Assembly: GCA_020441605.1 (NCBI GenBank)
Contig: JAGRLX010000073.1
Location: forward strand, 1 to 7,612
Direction of reading: 5' to 3'
DNA: 7,612 nt
Origin: Alphaproteobacteria bacterium
GTDB lineage: Bacteria; Pseudomonadota; Alphaproteobacteria; Rhizobiales; Aestuariivirgaceae
The notes under the pieces were generated by a model. It did no database searches, was not told the DNA's origin, and saw nothing but the letters and a program-made list of their open reading frames with translations. Shown in pieces: positions 1 to 7,230 of the stretch. The stretch's first letter is position 1; the number at the start of each line of letters is the position of its first letter. Position numbers and translations under genes: made by a program.

Positions 1-729
1 AAGAACATCATGCACCGCAAGGGCAAGCAGGACAAAGTGCGGTCTAAGATCTTCTCCAAGCTGGCCCGCGAAATCACCGTCGCGGCGAAGGCCGGACTGC
101 CTGATCCTTCGGCCAATGCCCGTCTTCGCCTCGCCATCCAGAATGCCCGCGCCGAGAACCTGCCCAAGGACAACATCGAGCGGGCCATAAAGAAGGCGGC
201 GGGTGGCGATGCGGAAAACTACGACTCGGTGCGCTATGAGGGCTATGGACCGGGCGGTGTCGCTGTGATCGTCGAGGCGCTGACCGACAACCGCAATCGC
301 ACGGCTTCGAACGTCCGGGCGCTATTCACCAAGTATGGCGGCAACCTGGGGGAAAGCGGCTCGGTTGCCTTCATGTTCAGCCGGGTCGGCGAGATCCTCT
401 ACCCTGCTGGCAAGGCAACGGCTGATTCGATGCTGGAAGCCGCCATCGAGGCCGGTGCCGATGACGTGGTTTCGGACGAGAGCGGACACACCATCATCTG
501 CGCCTTCGAGTCGATCGGTGACGTGTCGTCGGCCCTATCGGAAAAATTCGGCGATGCCGCGACGGTCAAAGTCATCTGGAAGCCACAGACCATGTCGCCG
601 GTCGATCAGGAAAAGGCCGAAAGCCTGATGAAGCTGGTCGACGCCCTGGACGAGGACGACGACGTGCAAGTGGTGTTTTCCAATGCCGACATCCCGGACG
701 ACGTAATGGAAAAGTTGGGCAGCGTCTGA
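1..729 (+). CDS. yebC: YebC/PmpR (TACO1) family regulator, 5'-truncated by window edge
   Basis: The reading frame is open from base 1 (visible start [20 protein letters not shown]) to TGA at 727-729, giving 242 visible residues. Family members normally begin with a short MAGHSQF-like stretch just before KNIMHRKG. The ATG at 10 is therefore almost certainly internal, and only about 7 codons are missing. The N-terminal basic helical region ([16 protein letters not shown], then [27 protein letters not shown]) and the [28 protein letters not shown] block are family hallmarks. The acidic C-terminal end ([21 protein letters not shown]) also fits. These cytosolic proteins were first described as DNA-binding regulators (PmpR). 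Mitochondrial TACO1 and some bacterial YebC proteins act in translation, including at proline-rich stretches. yebC beside ruvC is a common proteobacterial arrangement. The family assignment is firm; the exact role in this organism cannot be read from sequence. Confidence 0.96.
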   Translation, partial: KNIMHRKGKQDKVRSKIFSKLAREITVAAKAGLPDPSANARLRLAIQNARAENLPKDNIERAIKKAAGGDAENYDSVRYEGYGPGGVAVIVEALTDNRNRTASNVRALFTKYGGNLGESGSVAFMFSRVGEILYPAGKATADSMLEAAIEAGADDVVSDESGHTIICAFESIGDVSSALSEKFGDAATVKVIWKPQTMSPVDQEKAESLMKLVDALDEDDDVQVVFSNADIPDDVMEKLGSV

Positions 730-741
730 TCGCTCGCTGCG

Positions 742-759
742 CCGGCGGCCTGCCGCCGG
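742..759 (+). terminator. GC-rich stem-loop after yebC, possible weak terminator
   Basis: Perfect inverted repeat CCGGCGGC / GCCGCCGG separated by CT. In RNA this would be a 7-bp stem with a 4-nt loop, starting 12 nt after the yebC stop. No clear U-run follows (TCTATGGACTTC), so it is not a textbook intrinsic terminator. It may be a weak terminator, an mRNA 3'-end stabiliser, or a Rho-assisted stop. It falls in the only gap between yebC and ruvC (73 nt), which otherwise shows no convincing promoter. Confidence 0.45.
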
Positions 760-802
760 TCTATGGACTTCAATTGGACGGCGGTTGCTCTACACTGGCT
801 TG

Positions 803-1306
803 ATGATACGAATCATCGGCATTGACCCGGGATTGCGGAATACCGGCTGGGGCGTGATCGCGGTCGAGGGTCAGCGCCTCATCTATGTCGCCGACGGTTC
901 GGTGCATTCGGACGCCACGCTGCCTCTCGCGGAAAGGCTGCTCCAGATCCATGGTCAACTGGTCGAGGTGATCCGTGCCCATGAACCGGATGAAGCGGCA
1001 ATCGAGGAGACATTCGTCAATACAGATGCCCGCGGCACGCTGAAGCTCGGGCAGGCGCGTGGCGTGGCCATGCTGGCACCGGCGATGCTGTCGATCCCGG
1101 TTGCCGAATATGCTCCCAACACGATCAAGAAATCGGTCGTCGGAGCAGGACACGCCGAGAAGGAGCAGGTCAAGCACATGGTGAAGCTGCTGCTCCCCAG
1201 GGCGCGGATGACCTCCGCCGATTCGGTCGACGCCCTGGCGATTGCCATCTGTCATGCCCATCATCGCGGGCAGCGCAATCTCGCGGCGATGCTGGCTCGT
1301 TCTTGA
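803..1306 (+). CDS. ruvC: Holliday junction resolvase RuvC (crossover junction endodeoxyribonuclease)
   Basis: 167 residues from ATG 803 to TGA 1304-1306, a normal length for RuvC. It cuts Holliday junctions symmetrically as a dimer on RuvAB-bound junctions during recombinational repair, in the cytosol and dependent on Mg2+. The RNase H-like fold is recognisable from [17 protein letters not shown] at the N-terminus. The four acidic catalytic residues are visible: D8 (GIDPG), E68 (AAIEETF), D140 and D143 ([10 protein letters not shown]). F71 matches the junction-stacking phenylalanine known in E. coli RuvC. ATG 803 was chosen because it gives the usual MxxIxGIDPG start. TTG codons at 785 and 800 are in frame but add unconserved residues, and no start here has a good Shine-Dalgarno sequence. 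ruvA follows 45 nt later, so the two are probably co-transcribed. Confidence 0.97.
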   Translation: MIRIIGIDPGLRNTGWGVIAVEGQRLIYVADGSVHSDATLPLAERLLQIHGQLVEVIRAHEPDEAAIEETFVNTDARGTLKLGQARGVAMLAPAMLSIPVAEYAPNTIKKSVVGAGHAEKEQVKHMVKLLLPRARMTSADSVDALAIAICHAHHRGQRNLAAMLARS

Positions 1307-1336
1307 CTTGTTCTGTGGCACTCTCTAGCAGTGAGC

Positions 1337-1343
1337 AAAGAGG
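1337..1343 (+). promoter_or_regulatory. Shine-Dalgarno of ruvA (AAAGAGG)
   Basis: AAAGAGG lies 8 nt before ATG 1352. It supports that codon over the in-frame GTG at 1331, which has no comparable site. The GTG start would add seven residues (MSKEAAG) ahead of the conserved MIxKLKG beginning of RuvA. Confidence 0.65.
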
Positions 1344-1351
1344 CAGCGGGA

Positions 1352-1969
1352 ATGATCGCAAAGCTCAAAGGCCGGATGGATGCTTATGGACCCGATTGGG
1401 TGATCGTGGATGTGAACGGGGTCGGCTATCACGTCTTCTGCTCGTCCAAGACGATGGCGGCGTTGCCGCCACAAGGGGAATTCGCCGAGGTTCACACCGA
1501 GATGCTGGTGAGCCAGGACATGATCCGCCTGGTCGGATTCGCCTCGACACTGGAGCGCGAGTGGTTCCGTCTTCTGCAGTCGGTGCAGGGAGTCGGCACC
1601 AAGGTGGCGCTGGCCATCCTGTCGACACTGTCGGCTCATGAAATCGGCAACGCCATCGCGCTGCAGGACAAGGCCATGATCGGCCGGGCCAACGGCGTCG
1701 GCAAGAAGCTGGCCGAACGAATCGTTCTCGAACTCAAGGACAAGGCGCCTGCCTTTGCGCCCGCCGATGCGACCTTGTCGAAATTGCAGGCCGAAATCGG
1801 AGATGTGGCCACCACCGCGGTGACTGATGCGATCTCGGCCCTGGTCAATCTCGGCTATGGCCAGGCCCAGGCGGGTGCGGCCGTCTCGGCGGCGCTGAAG
1901 AAGGGCGGCGAGGATCAACCTGCCGAAAGGCTGATCCGGCTTGCCCTAAAGGAATTGGCGTTGACATGA
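1352..1969 (+). CDS. ruvA: Holliday junction branch-migration complex subunit RuvA
   Basis: 205 residues starting [13 protein letters not shown], the usual RuvA length. RuvA tetramers bind the four-way junction, hold it square-planar and recruit the RuvB motors. Domain I (about 1-63) is the OB-fold with [12 protein letters not shown]. Domain II carries two helix-hairpin-helix DNA-backbone motifs, around 75-90 ([17 protein letters not shown]) and 110-127 ([18 protein letters not shown]). A flexible linker of about residues 132-150 leads to domain III (about 155-205), which contacts RuvB. An oddity is that the acidic pin, E55-D56 in E. coli, reads Q55-D56 here ([12 protein letters not shown]), and the alignment needs no gaps from the start. 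The stop overlaps the ruvB start (ATGA, 1966-1969), which suggests translational coupling. No complete alphaproteobacterial LexA box (GTTC-N7-GTTC) is seen upstream. Confidence 0.97.
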   Translation: MIAKLKGRMDAYGPDWVIVDVNGVGYHVFCSSKTMAALPPQGEFAEVHTEMLVSQDMIRLVGFASTLEREWFRLLQSVQGVGTKVALAILSTLSAHEIGNAIALQDKAMIGRANGVGKKLAERIVLELKDKAPAFAPADATLSKLQAEIGDVATTAVTDAISALVNLGYGQAQAGAAVSAALKKGGEDQPAERLIRLALKELALT

Positions 1970-3009
1970 CCAGCCGCCTGACCGGCCGCGACAAGATGGC
2001 GGAGGACGCGATCGACACGCACCTGCGGCCGCAACGTCTTGAGGAATTCGTCGGCCAATCCAAGGCCAAGCAGAATCTCAAGGTGTTCATCGCTGCGGCG
2101 AAGCAGCGGGGAGAAGCGTTGGATCATGTGCTGTTCGCCGGGCCGCCCGGACTGGGCAAGACGACGCTCGCCCAGATCATGTCGCGCGAACTCGGGGTGA
2201 ATTTCAAGGCGACCTCGGGTCCGGTCATCGCCAAGGCGGGCGATCTTGCGGCCCTCCTGACCAATCTCGAGGAGCGGGACGTTCTGTTCATCGATGAGAT
2301 CCACCGGCTCAATCCAGCGGTGGAAGAGATCCTCTATCCGGCCATGGAGGATTTCCAGCTCGACCTGATCATCGGCGAGGGCCCGGCTGCCCGCTCGGTC
2401 CGGATCGATTTGGCGAAATTCACCTTGGTTGGTGCGACGACGCGCACCGGGCTTCTGACCACACCGCTGCGCGACCGCTTTGGAATACCCGTCCGGCTGG
2501 ATTTTTATTCCGAGGACGAGTTGCGGGAGATCGTGAGGCGCGGCGCCCGGGTCATGCAGGTGGCGATTTCGGAGGACGGCGCCCGCGAGATTGCGCGGCG
2601 GTCGCGGGGAACCCCGCGGATCGCCGGACGCCTGCTCCGCCGGGTGCGTGACTTCGCTGCCGTGGCCAATGTCGCCGTGATCGATGCCGGCATTGCCGAC
2701 AGGGCGCTGTCTGCCCTCGACGTCGACAGCCGCGGACTTGACGGCTTGGATCACCGCTATCTGTCAAGCATTGCAGGTAATTTCGGCGGCGGGCCGGTGG
2801 GGATAGATACCATTGCAGCATCATTGTCGGAAGCGCGGGATGCGATCGAGGATATCGTCGAGCCCTATCTCCTTCAGTTAGGCTTCCTCAACCGGACACC
2901 GCGCGGACGGCTCCTGACGCCGCACGCCTTCCGTCACCTGGGACTGGCCGTTCCCAACCGGGCGGAGTTCACCCAGGGCATATTGCCGTTAGGGAGTGAA
3001 GATGACTGA
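1966..3009 (+). CDS. ruvB: Holliday junction branch-migration helicase RuvB
   Basis: 347 residues, typical for RuvB. This AAA+ ATPase forms hexamers on either side of the RuvA-junction core and pumps DNA to migrate the branch. In order, it shows the RuvB-specific N-terminus ([12 protein letters not shown], 21-31), Walker [10 protein letters not shown] (59-67), Walker B LFIDEIHR (107-114) and sensor I GATTR (156-160). These are followed by the arginine-finger segment PLRDRFG (167-173, with R171 matching E. coli R174) and sensor [15 protein letters not shown] (214-226). The C-terminal winged-helix ends with the DNA-binding [17 protein letters not shown] (310-326). All ATPase residues are intact. 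It starts inside the ruvA stop codon and ends 8 nt into ybgC, so ruvA-ruvB-ybgC look translationally coupled. Confidence 0.98.
   Translation: MTSRLTGRDKMAEDAIDTHLRPQRLEEFVGQSKAKQNLKVFIAAAKQRGEALDHVLFAGPPGLGKTTLAQIMSRELGVNFKATSGPVIAKAGDLAALLTNLEERDVLFIDEIHRLNPAVEEILYPAMEDFQLDLIIGEGPAARSVRIDLAKFTLVGATTRTGLLTTPLRDRFGIPVRLDFYSEDELREIVRRGARVMQVAISEDGAREIARRSRGTPRIAGRLLRRVRDFAAVANVAVIDAGIADRALSALDVDSRGLDGLDHRYLSSIAGNFGGGPVGIDTIAASLSEARDAIEDIVEPYLLQLGFLNRTPRGRLLTPHAFRHLGLAVPNRAEFTQGILPLGSEDD
2991..2996 (+). promoter_or_regulatory. Shine-Dalgarno of ybgC inside the end of ruvB (AGGGAG)
   Basis: AGGGAG ends 5 nt before ATG 3002. It selects that start over the in-frame GTG at 2996, which overlaps the site itself. 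It lies wholly within ruvB coding sequence, so ribosomes finishing ruvB would be placed directly at the ybgC start. Confidence 0.7.
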
Positions 3010-3445
3010 GGCCTGGCCCGATCTGGCTGGTCGGCTGAGTGGCGGCCGGCATTTCCTGCCGGTGCGTGTCTACTATGAGGACACCGATGTGGGCGGTGTC
3101 GTCTACCATGCCAATTATCTCCGCTATTGCGAACGCGGCCGCACCGACCTGTTGCGGATGCTGGGCATCCGGCAGAGCGCGCTGGAGGATCTGGGCTTCG
3201 TGGTCCGGCGCATGGAATGCGAATTCTTGCGCCCCGGCCGGCTTGACGACCTTCTGGTCGTGGAAACCTCCTGTTCAGCGGTGATGGGGGCCCGCCTCAC
3301 ACTTCAGCAGCAGGTGCTGCGCAGTGGCGAGGTGCTTTTCTCGGCTGCCGTCACAGTGGCGCTGATCGATGGCCGGGGACGGCCGCGGAGACTGCCGGCG
3401 GACATGCTCGCGCGCCTCAAGTCCCTGGCGGAATCAAATTTGTAA
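3002..3445 (+). CDS. ybgC: Acyl-CoA thioesterase of the YbgC hotdog family (Tol-Pal associated)
   Basis: 147 residues from ATG 3002 to TAA 3443-3445. The signature [20 protein letters not shown] (21-40) is the YbgC active-site block. D29 corresponds to the catalytic aspartate D18 of E. coli YbgC, and H36 is the conserved VYH histidine. The following [10 protein letters not shown] matches the usual ERxRTExLR helix. The core is a single hotdog domain with no signal peptide, so the enzyme is cytosolic. Family members hydrolyse acyl-CoA thioesters, and E. coli YbgC associates with acyl carrier protein and phospholipid-synthesis enzymes. Its precise Tol-Pal role is unsettled, although it is nearly always the first gene of tol-pal clusters. 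Here it is separated from tolQ by 198 bp and overlaps ruvB by 8 bp. It may therefore be transcribed mainly with ruvCAB rather than with tolQRAB. Confidence 0.95.
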   Translation: MTEAWPDLAGRLSGGRHFLPVRVYYEDTDVGGVVYHANYLRYCERGRTDLLRMLGIRQSALEDLGFVVRRMECEFLRPGRLDDLLVVETSCSAVMGARLTLQQQVLRSGEVLFSAAVTVALIDGRGRPRRLPADMLARLKSLAESNL

Positions 3446-3535
3446 CCATCCCTTAACCATGATCGATTCATGTGGGCCGGGGGCGCGCCGGCAGCGGCGG
3501 CTCTCCATGTGGATTCCGTCCATAGGCCGCGAATC
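3431..3535 (+). promoter_or_regulatory. Cluster of four GANTC (CcrM-type) sites ahead of tolQ
   Basis: GAATC 3431-3435, GATTC 3465-3469, GATTC 3512-3516 and GAATC 3531-3535. GANTC is the site of the cell-cycle methylase CcrM in many alphaproteobacteria, and methylated sites recruit the regulator GcrA. In a hand scan the nearest other sites lie at 2073-2077 and 4561-4565, so the cluster stands alone in about 2.5 kb. Together with the CtrA-like box it marks this gap as a probable tolQ promoter region. I could not place convincing -35 and -10 hexamers. Confidence 0.45.
3442..3460 (+). promoter_or_regulatory. Candidate CtrA-type binding box upstream of tolQ
   Basis: GTAACCATCCCTTAACCAT reads as GTAA-N7-TTAA, one base away from the alphaproteobacterial CtrA consensus TTAA-N7-TTAA. 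The right half is an exact TTAACCAT, an 8-mer described as a CtrA half-site in Caulobacter. The two halves form a TAACCAT direct repeat with an 11-bp period, placing both on one DNA face. By eye, TTAA occurs nowhere else in the window. The box overlaps the ybgC stop codon and lies about 185 bp before the tolQ start. Binding is inferred, not shown. Confidence 0.5.
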
Positions 3536-3643
3536 GCCGCAGTTTCGACAGATTTCACATGTTTCAGGGCACGCTCCCGAAATTGGTGGGTGCGGCAAGG
3601 GCGCGGGGGCTTCGGGCGGGTTCCGGGCTTCGGGAAGGACAGA
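3446..3643 (+). other. ybgC-tolQ intergenic region and probable tolQ leader
   Basis: This is the longest non-coding stretch in the window. Its first 90 bp hold the rest of the CtrA-like box, an interrupted palindrome (CATGA-N5-TCATG, 3458-3472) and three of the four GANTC sites. Its last part is G-rich, with GCTTCGGG repeated at 3609-3616 and 3627-3634, and ends in a purine-rich ribosome-binding site (GGGAAGGA, 3632-3639). An open frame from 3470 runs into tolQ, but its first 58 residues are low-complexity and not TolQ-like, so I treat it as non-coding. Confidence 0.55.
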
Positions 3644-4354
<711 letters not shown>

Positions 4355-4356
4355 AC

Positions 4357-4830
4357 ATGGGTGCTGCGGCAGGCGGAGCGAGGGGCGGCTATCAGCGCAG
4401 GAACGCACGGCGCCGCTCGTCGCGCGGTGTGATGAGCGACATCAACGTGACGCCGCTGGTCGACGTCATGCTGGTGCTTCTGATCGTGTTCATGGTGGCT
4501 GCGCCGCTGATGACGGTGGGCGTGCCCATCGAGCTTCCCAAGACCGAAGCCAAGCAAATGGATTCGTCCACAGAGCCGATCACCATCACGGTGCAGCTGG
4601 ATGGAACGGTCTATCTCCAGGAAACTCCCATCGGGCTGGCGGAGTTGACGCCGAAGCTCGTGGCCATCGCCAAGAACGGCTACGAGGAACAACTCTTCGT
4701 GCGGGCGGATACGGCGGTTCCCTATGGCCGGGTGATGGAGGTGATGGGCCTGCTGAACAGCGCCGGCTATCGCAAGATCGGCCTGGTGACGTCGACGCCG
4801 GACAAGACCACCAAGGCGGAGTCCAACTGA
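4357..4830 (+). CDS. tolR: Tol-Pal motor subunit TolR (ExbD family)
   Basis: 157 residues. It has a short Arg/Gly-rich cytoplasmic tail (1-26), one membrane helix (about 32-52, VTPLVDVMLVLLIVFMVAAP) and a periplasmic ExbD-like domain (about 60-150). D36 is the membrane aspartate that carries protons in the TolR/ExbD family. The periplasmic part contains VPIELPKTEA, VRADTAVPYGRVMEVMGLL and the final GYRKIGLVT strand, which fit the family's peptidoglycan-binding domain. M26 (MSDINVTPLVDV) could be an alternative internal start. ATG 4357 is preferred because it sits 2 nt after tolQ and TolR proteins usually have a basic N-terminal tail. tolA begins 1 nt after the stop, so the three motor genes are tightly coupled. 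Confidence 0.95.
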   Translation: MGAAAGGARGGYQRRNARRRSSRGVMSDINVTPLVDVMLVLLIVFMVAAPLMTVGVPIELPKTEAKQMDSSTEPITITVQLDGTVYLQETPIGLAELTPKLVAIAKNGYEEQLFVRADTAVPYGRVMEVMGLLNSAGYRKIGLVTSTPDKTTKAESN

Positions 4831-4831
4831 C

Positions 4832-5788
4832 ATGAAGGTCAGTCTGGCGACATCGCTGTTCCTGCATGCCGCTATTCTCGTTGCGGCGCTGGTGGTGCTG
4901 CCGGACCCCAATCCCTACAAGATCAAGCCTCAAGAAGCCGTCCTCGTCGACATATCCAACATTGGCGAGGTCTCCAAGCGGATGGCCATGGCGACCGATG
5001 CCAATCCCAAGACCGAGCCGCCGGCCCCCAAGAAGACCGAGGCCGTGAAGAAGGCCGATCCGACTGCCAAGGTCGCGGAGGAAGTGAAGAAGGCCGCAAA
5101 GGAACCGAAGGCGGAGCCGCCGCCCGAGCCCAAGAAGGACCCCCCGAAGAAGGAGGAAGTCAAGACGGAGCCTCCCAAGAAGGAGGAACCCAAGTCGCTT
5201 GCCCCCGACCCGCTCAAGGACCTGATCAAGGAAACGGTCAATGACGATCCGACGCCTCCCAAGAAGGAAGAGCCGAAGAAACAGGAGACCAAGAAGGCCG
5301 AGGTGAAGCCCAAGGAAAAGCCCAAGGCCAAGCCAGAAAAGAAGAAACCGCAGAAGCTGGACGTCAACGAGCTCGAGGCCTTTCTCAACAAGATTGACGG
5401 CGAGACCACCACGACCGCCGAGGCGTCGGACAAGGCCGGGAGCCCGGCCAAGGGTGAGGCAAATCTTCAGGGCACGGACAATCAGCTGTCGGCCACGATC
5501 ATCGAGGCGCTGGTTCAATCGATCCGGAAATGCTGGTCGGTGCCGGCCGGCGCGCGCGAAGCCAATGTCATCGTAAAGGTTCGCTTCGGGCTTGATCTCG
5601 ACGGGTCGGTGATCGGCGTGCCGCAGATTATGAACGGCACCAGCGATCCCCTGTTCCAGGCCACGGCGCGTTCGGCGGTAGCGGCCATCCTAGAGTGCCA
5701 GACCTATGGCTTCCTGCCGCAGGACCAATATGACTTGTGGAAGGACCTCATCATCAACTTCAACCCGAACATGATGTTCGACAGCTGA
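4832..5788 (+). CDS. tolA: Trans-periplasmic linker protein TolA
   Basis: 318 residues in three parts. Residues 1-24 form the inner-membrane anchor, and S8-x3-H12 fits the SxxxH motif by which TolA contacts TolQR. Residues about 55-178 are a charged linker rich in Lys, Pro and Glu. It repeats PPKKEE three times (104-109, 114-119, 142-147) and has one PPP (96-98). About 215-318 form the compact TonB/TolA-like C-terminal domain ([33 protein letters not shown], then [18 protein letters not shown]). C234 and C289 could form the disulfide known from other TolA C-terminal domains. TolA relays energy from TolQR to TolB and Pal at the outer membrane. E. coli TolA has a long Ala/Lys-rich helical domain II, while this one is proline-rich and probably more extended. 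Overall similarity is weak outside the ends, so the call rests on architecture and position. Confidence 0.92.
   Translation: MKVSLATSLFLHAAILVAALVVLPDPNPYKIKPQEAVLVDISNIGEVSKRMAMATDANPKTEPPAPKKTEAVKKADPTAKVAEEVKKAAKEPKAEPPPEPKKDPPKKEEVKTEPPKKEEPKSLAPDPLKDLIKETVNDDPTPPKKEEPKKQETKKAEVKPKEKPKAKPEKKKPQKLDVNELEAFLNKIDGETTTTAEASDKAGSPAKGEANLQGTDNQLSATIIEALVQSIRKCWSVPAGAREANVIVKVRFGLDLDGSVIGVPQIMNGTSDPLFQATARSAVAAILECQTYGFLPQDQYDLWKDLIINFNPNMMFDS
5138..5275 (+). repeat. Imperfect coding repeat of PPKKEE units in tolA
   Basis: Three related 24-nt units, at 5138-5161, 5168-5191 and 5252-5275, encode [16 protein letters not shown] and TPPKKEEP. They share a CCC-AAG-AAG-GAG-like core. The surrounding tract is strongly purine-biased on the + strand because lysine is mostly AAG. 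Such short coding repeats can change copy number by slippage. Confidence 0.6.
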
Positions 5789-5805
5789 CCGGAAAACAAC
5801 AGAAC

Positions 5806-7143
5806 ATGCACCCGATACGGCTTCAAACCCTTCATGCGCGCTGGCTTCTTGCCCTGGCATTCACCTTTCTGCTCATCCTTGGCGGACTTCGCGCGGCCGA
5901 TGCGCAGACCGAGATCGACCTGACCGGTGGCCGCATCGATCCGTTGCCGATCGCCGTTACGCCCTTCCTGGTGGGTGGCGGCGCCGAGGAGGCGGGCGGT
6001 ACCCTGTCTGAAGTGATTACCAACAATCTCGGCCGTTCGGGGTACTTCGCCCCGTTGGATCCGGCATCCTTTATCGAGCAGATCGCGGATTTCAACAAGC
6101 CGCCGCGGTTTTCGGACTGGCGGCAGATCCAGGCAAAGGCGCTGGTCACCGGGCAGGTCTATCTGGAAGGTGGGCGGCTGCGGGCCGAATTCCGGCTATG
6201 GGACGTCAATACCCAGCAGCAACTCGCGGCCCAGCAGTTCACCACGACCCCGAAGAACATCCGCCGCATCGGTCATCTCATGTCGGACATCATCTACAAG
6301 GCGATGACTGGCATCGACGGCTATTTCGACACCCGCGTGGTGTTCGTTCAGGAGGATGGCCCCAAGAACAAGCGCATCAAGCGCCTCGCCATCATGGATC
6401 AGGACGGCTATAACGTCCGTGCACTGACCGATGGCAAGGAGTTGGTGCTTACGCCGCGCTTCTCGCCGTCCACCAACGAAATCACCTATATGTCCTTCGG
6501 CAGCTCGACGCCGCGGGTCTATCTTATGAACATCGACACCCGTCAGCGCGAGATCGTGGGCGATTTCGCCAACATGAGTTTTTCGCCGCGCTTCTCACCC
6601 GACGGCCAACGGGTGATCATGAGCTTGCAGGACGGCGGCAATTCCAACATTTACGAACTGGACCTGCGCTCGCGCGGCCTGCGCCAGTTGACGGATGTGC
6701 CCGCCATCAACACCGCGCCGAGTTATTCGCCAACCGGTGGGCAAGTTGTATTCGAATCGGACCGTGGCGGCACCCAGCAGATCTATGTGATGAATGCCGA
6801 TGGCAGCGGACAGAACCGCATCAGCTTCGGTAACGGCCGCTATTCGACGCCGGTCTGGTCGCCGGATGGGCGCTACATCGCCTTCACCAAGCAGGGTGGC
6901 GGCAAGTTCTCGATCGGCGTGATGCGGCCAGATGGCTCGGGTGAGCGCATCCTGACCGAGGGATTCCACAACGAAGGCCCGACCTGGGCGCCCAACAGCC
7001 GGGTGCTGATGTTCTTCCGCGACACGCCGGGAGAAAATGGCGGGCCGCAGCTCTATTCGGTGGATATCACCGGGTACAACGAACAAAAGGTGCCGACGCC
7101 AGGCTTGGCGTCGGACCCTGCCTGGTCGCCCAAGCTCAACTAG
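5806..7143 (+). CDS. tolB: Tol-Pal periplasmic beta-propeller protein TolB
   Basis: 445 residues. It has a basic n-region and hydrophobic signal peptide (about 1-33, with an A31-D32-A33 cleavage site), so it is exported to the periplasm. Mature residues about 34-180 form the N-terminal domain ([34 protein letters not shown]). About 190-445 form a six-bladed beta-propeller with the TolB/PD40 pattern at RFSPSTNEI (218), RFSPDGQRV (262), YSPTGGQVV (307), [10 protein letters not shown] (351), [10 protein letters not shown] (394) and WSP (440). The propeller binds Pal and the mature N-terminus signals to TolA. ATG 5806 was chosen because it places the basic residues just before the hydrophobic core. 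An upstream in-frame ATG at 5737 would overlap tolA by 52 nt and bury the signal peptide. Only a weak GGAAAA ribosome-binding site precedes it. tolA ends 17 nt upstream. Confidence 0.97.
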   Translation: MHPIRLQTLHARWLLALAFTFLLILGGLRAADAQTEIDLTGGRIDPLPIAVTPFLVGGGAEEAGGTLSEVITNNLGRSGYFAPLDPASFIEQIADFNKPPRFSDWRQIQAKALVTGQVYLEGGRLRAEFRLWDVNTQQQLAAQQFTTTPKNIRRIGHLMSDIIYKAMTGIDGYFDTRVVFVQEDGPKNKRIKRLAIMDQDGYNVRALTDGKELVLTPRFSPSTNEITYMSFGSSTPRVYLMNIDTRQREIVGDFANMSFSPRFSPDGQRVIMSLQDGGNSNIYELDLRSRGLRQLTDVPAINTAPSYSPTGGQVVFESDRGGTQQIYVMNADGSGQNRISFGNGRYSTPVWSPDGRYIAFTKQGGGKFSIGVMRPDGSGERILTEGFHNEGPTWAPNSRVLMFFRDTPGENGGPQLYSVDITGYNEQKVPTPGLASDPAWSPKLN

Positions 7144-7230
7144 GCGGCACACGAAATGCGGGCCGGGGGGCCCCAATGGCGGCAGGTGCGGGGATGCGCC
7201 GTGCTGTCTCCTCAGAAAGAAAAAGGGATT
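7144..7230 (+). other. tolB-pal intergenic gap with a G/C-rich hairpin
   Basis: 87 nt without a recognisable gene. GGGCC (7160-7164) and GGCCC (7169-7173) form a short hairpin around GGGG, and no U-run follows. It could protect the tolB mRNA end or slightly separate pal expression. Pal is usually far more abundant than TolB, so a processing site or secondary promoter is plausible, but I see no convincing promoter. AAGGGA at 7223-7228 is the likely pal ribosome-binding site, with a short spacer. Confidence 0.4.

Noticed and set aside
785..802. Upstream TTG starts for ruvC
   Set aside because: The added residues (MLYTGL) are outside the conserved RuvC N-terminus, and there is no supporting ribosome-binding site.
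770..1321. 183-residue minus-strand open frame across ruvC
   Set aside because: It is the shadow of a clearly real gene, with His/Arg-rich low-information sequence.
1303..1331. Promoter or SOS (LexA) box ahead of ruvA
   Set aside because: TTGACT at 1303-1308 lacks a matching -10 at proper spacing. GTTC at 1310-1313 has no second GTTC after 7 nt.
1915..2754. 279-residue minus-strand open frame across ruvB
   Set aside because: It is antisense to the conserved AAA+ domain of ruvB, and long shadow frames are expected in GC-rich DNA.
3470..3643. 58-residue N-terminal extension of TolQ from ATG 3470
   Set aside because: The extension is low-complexity and unlike TolQ. ATG 3644 has a good ribosome-binding site and gives the normal length.
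4586..5518. 310-residue minus-strand open frame, rich in Leu, Gly and Arg
   Set aside because: It is antisense to tolR and tolA. Its composition is the mirror of the AAG/GAG/CCC codons of the TolA linker, and it has no recognisable domain.
7156..7230. 25-codon in-frame extension of pal from ATG 7156
   Set aside because: It would place the lipoprotein signal peptide internally. ATG 7231 follows AAGGGA and gives a normal signal peptide.
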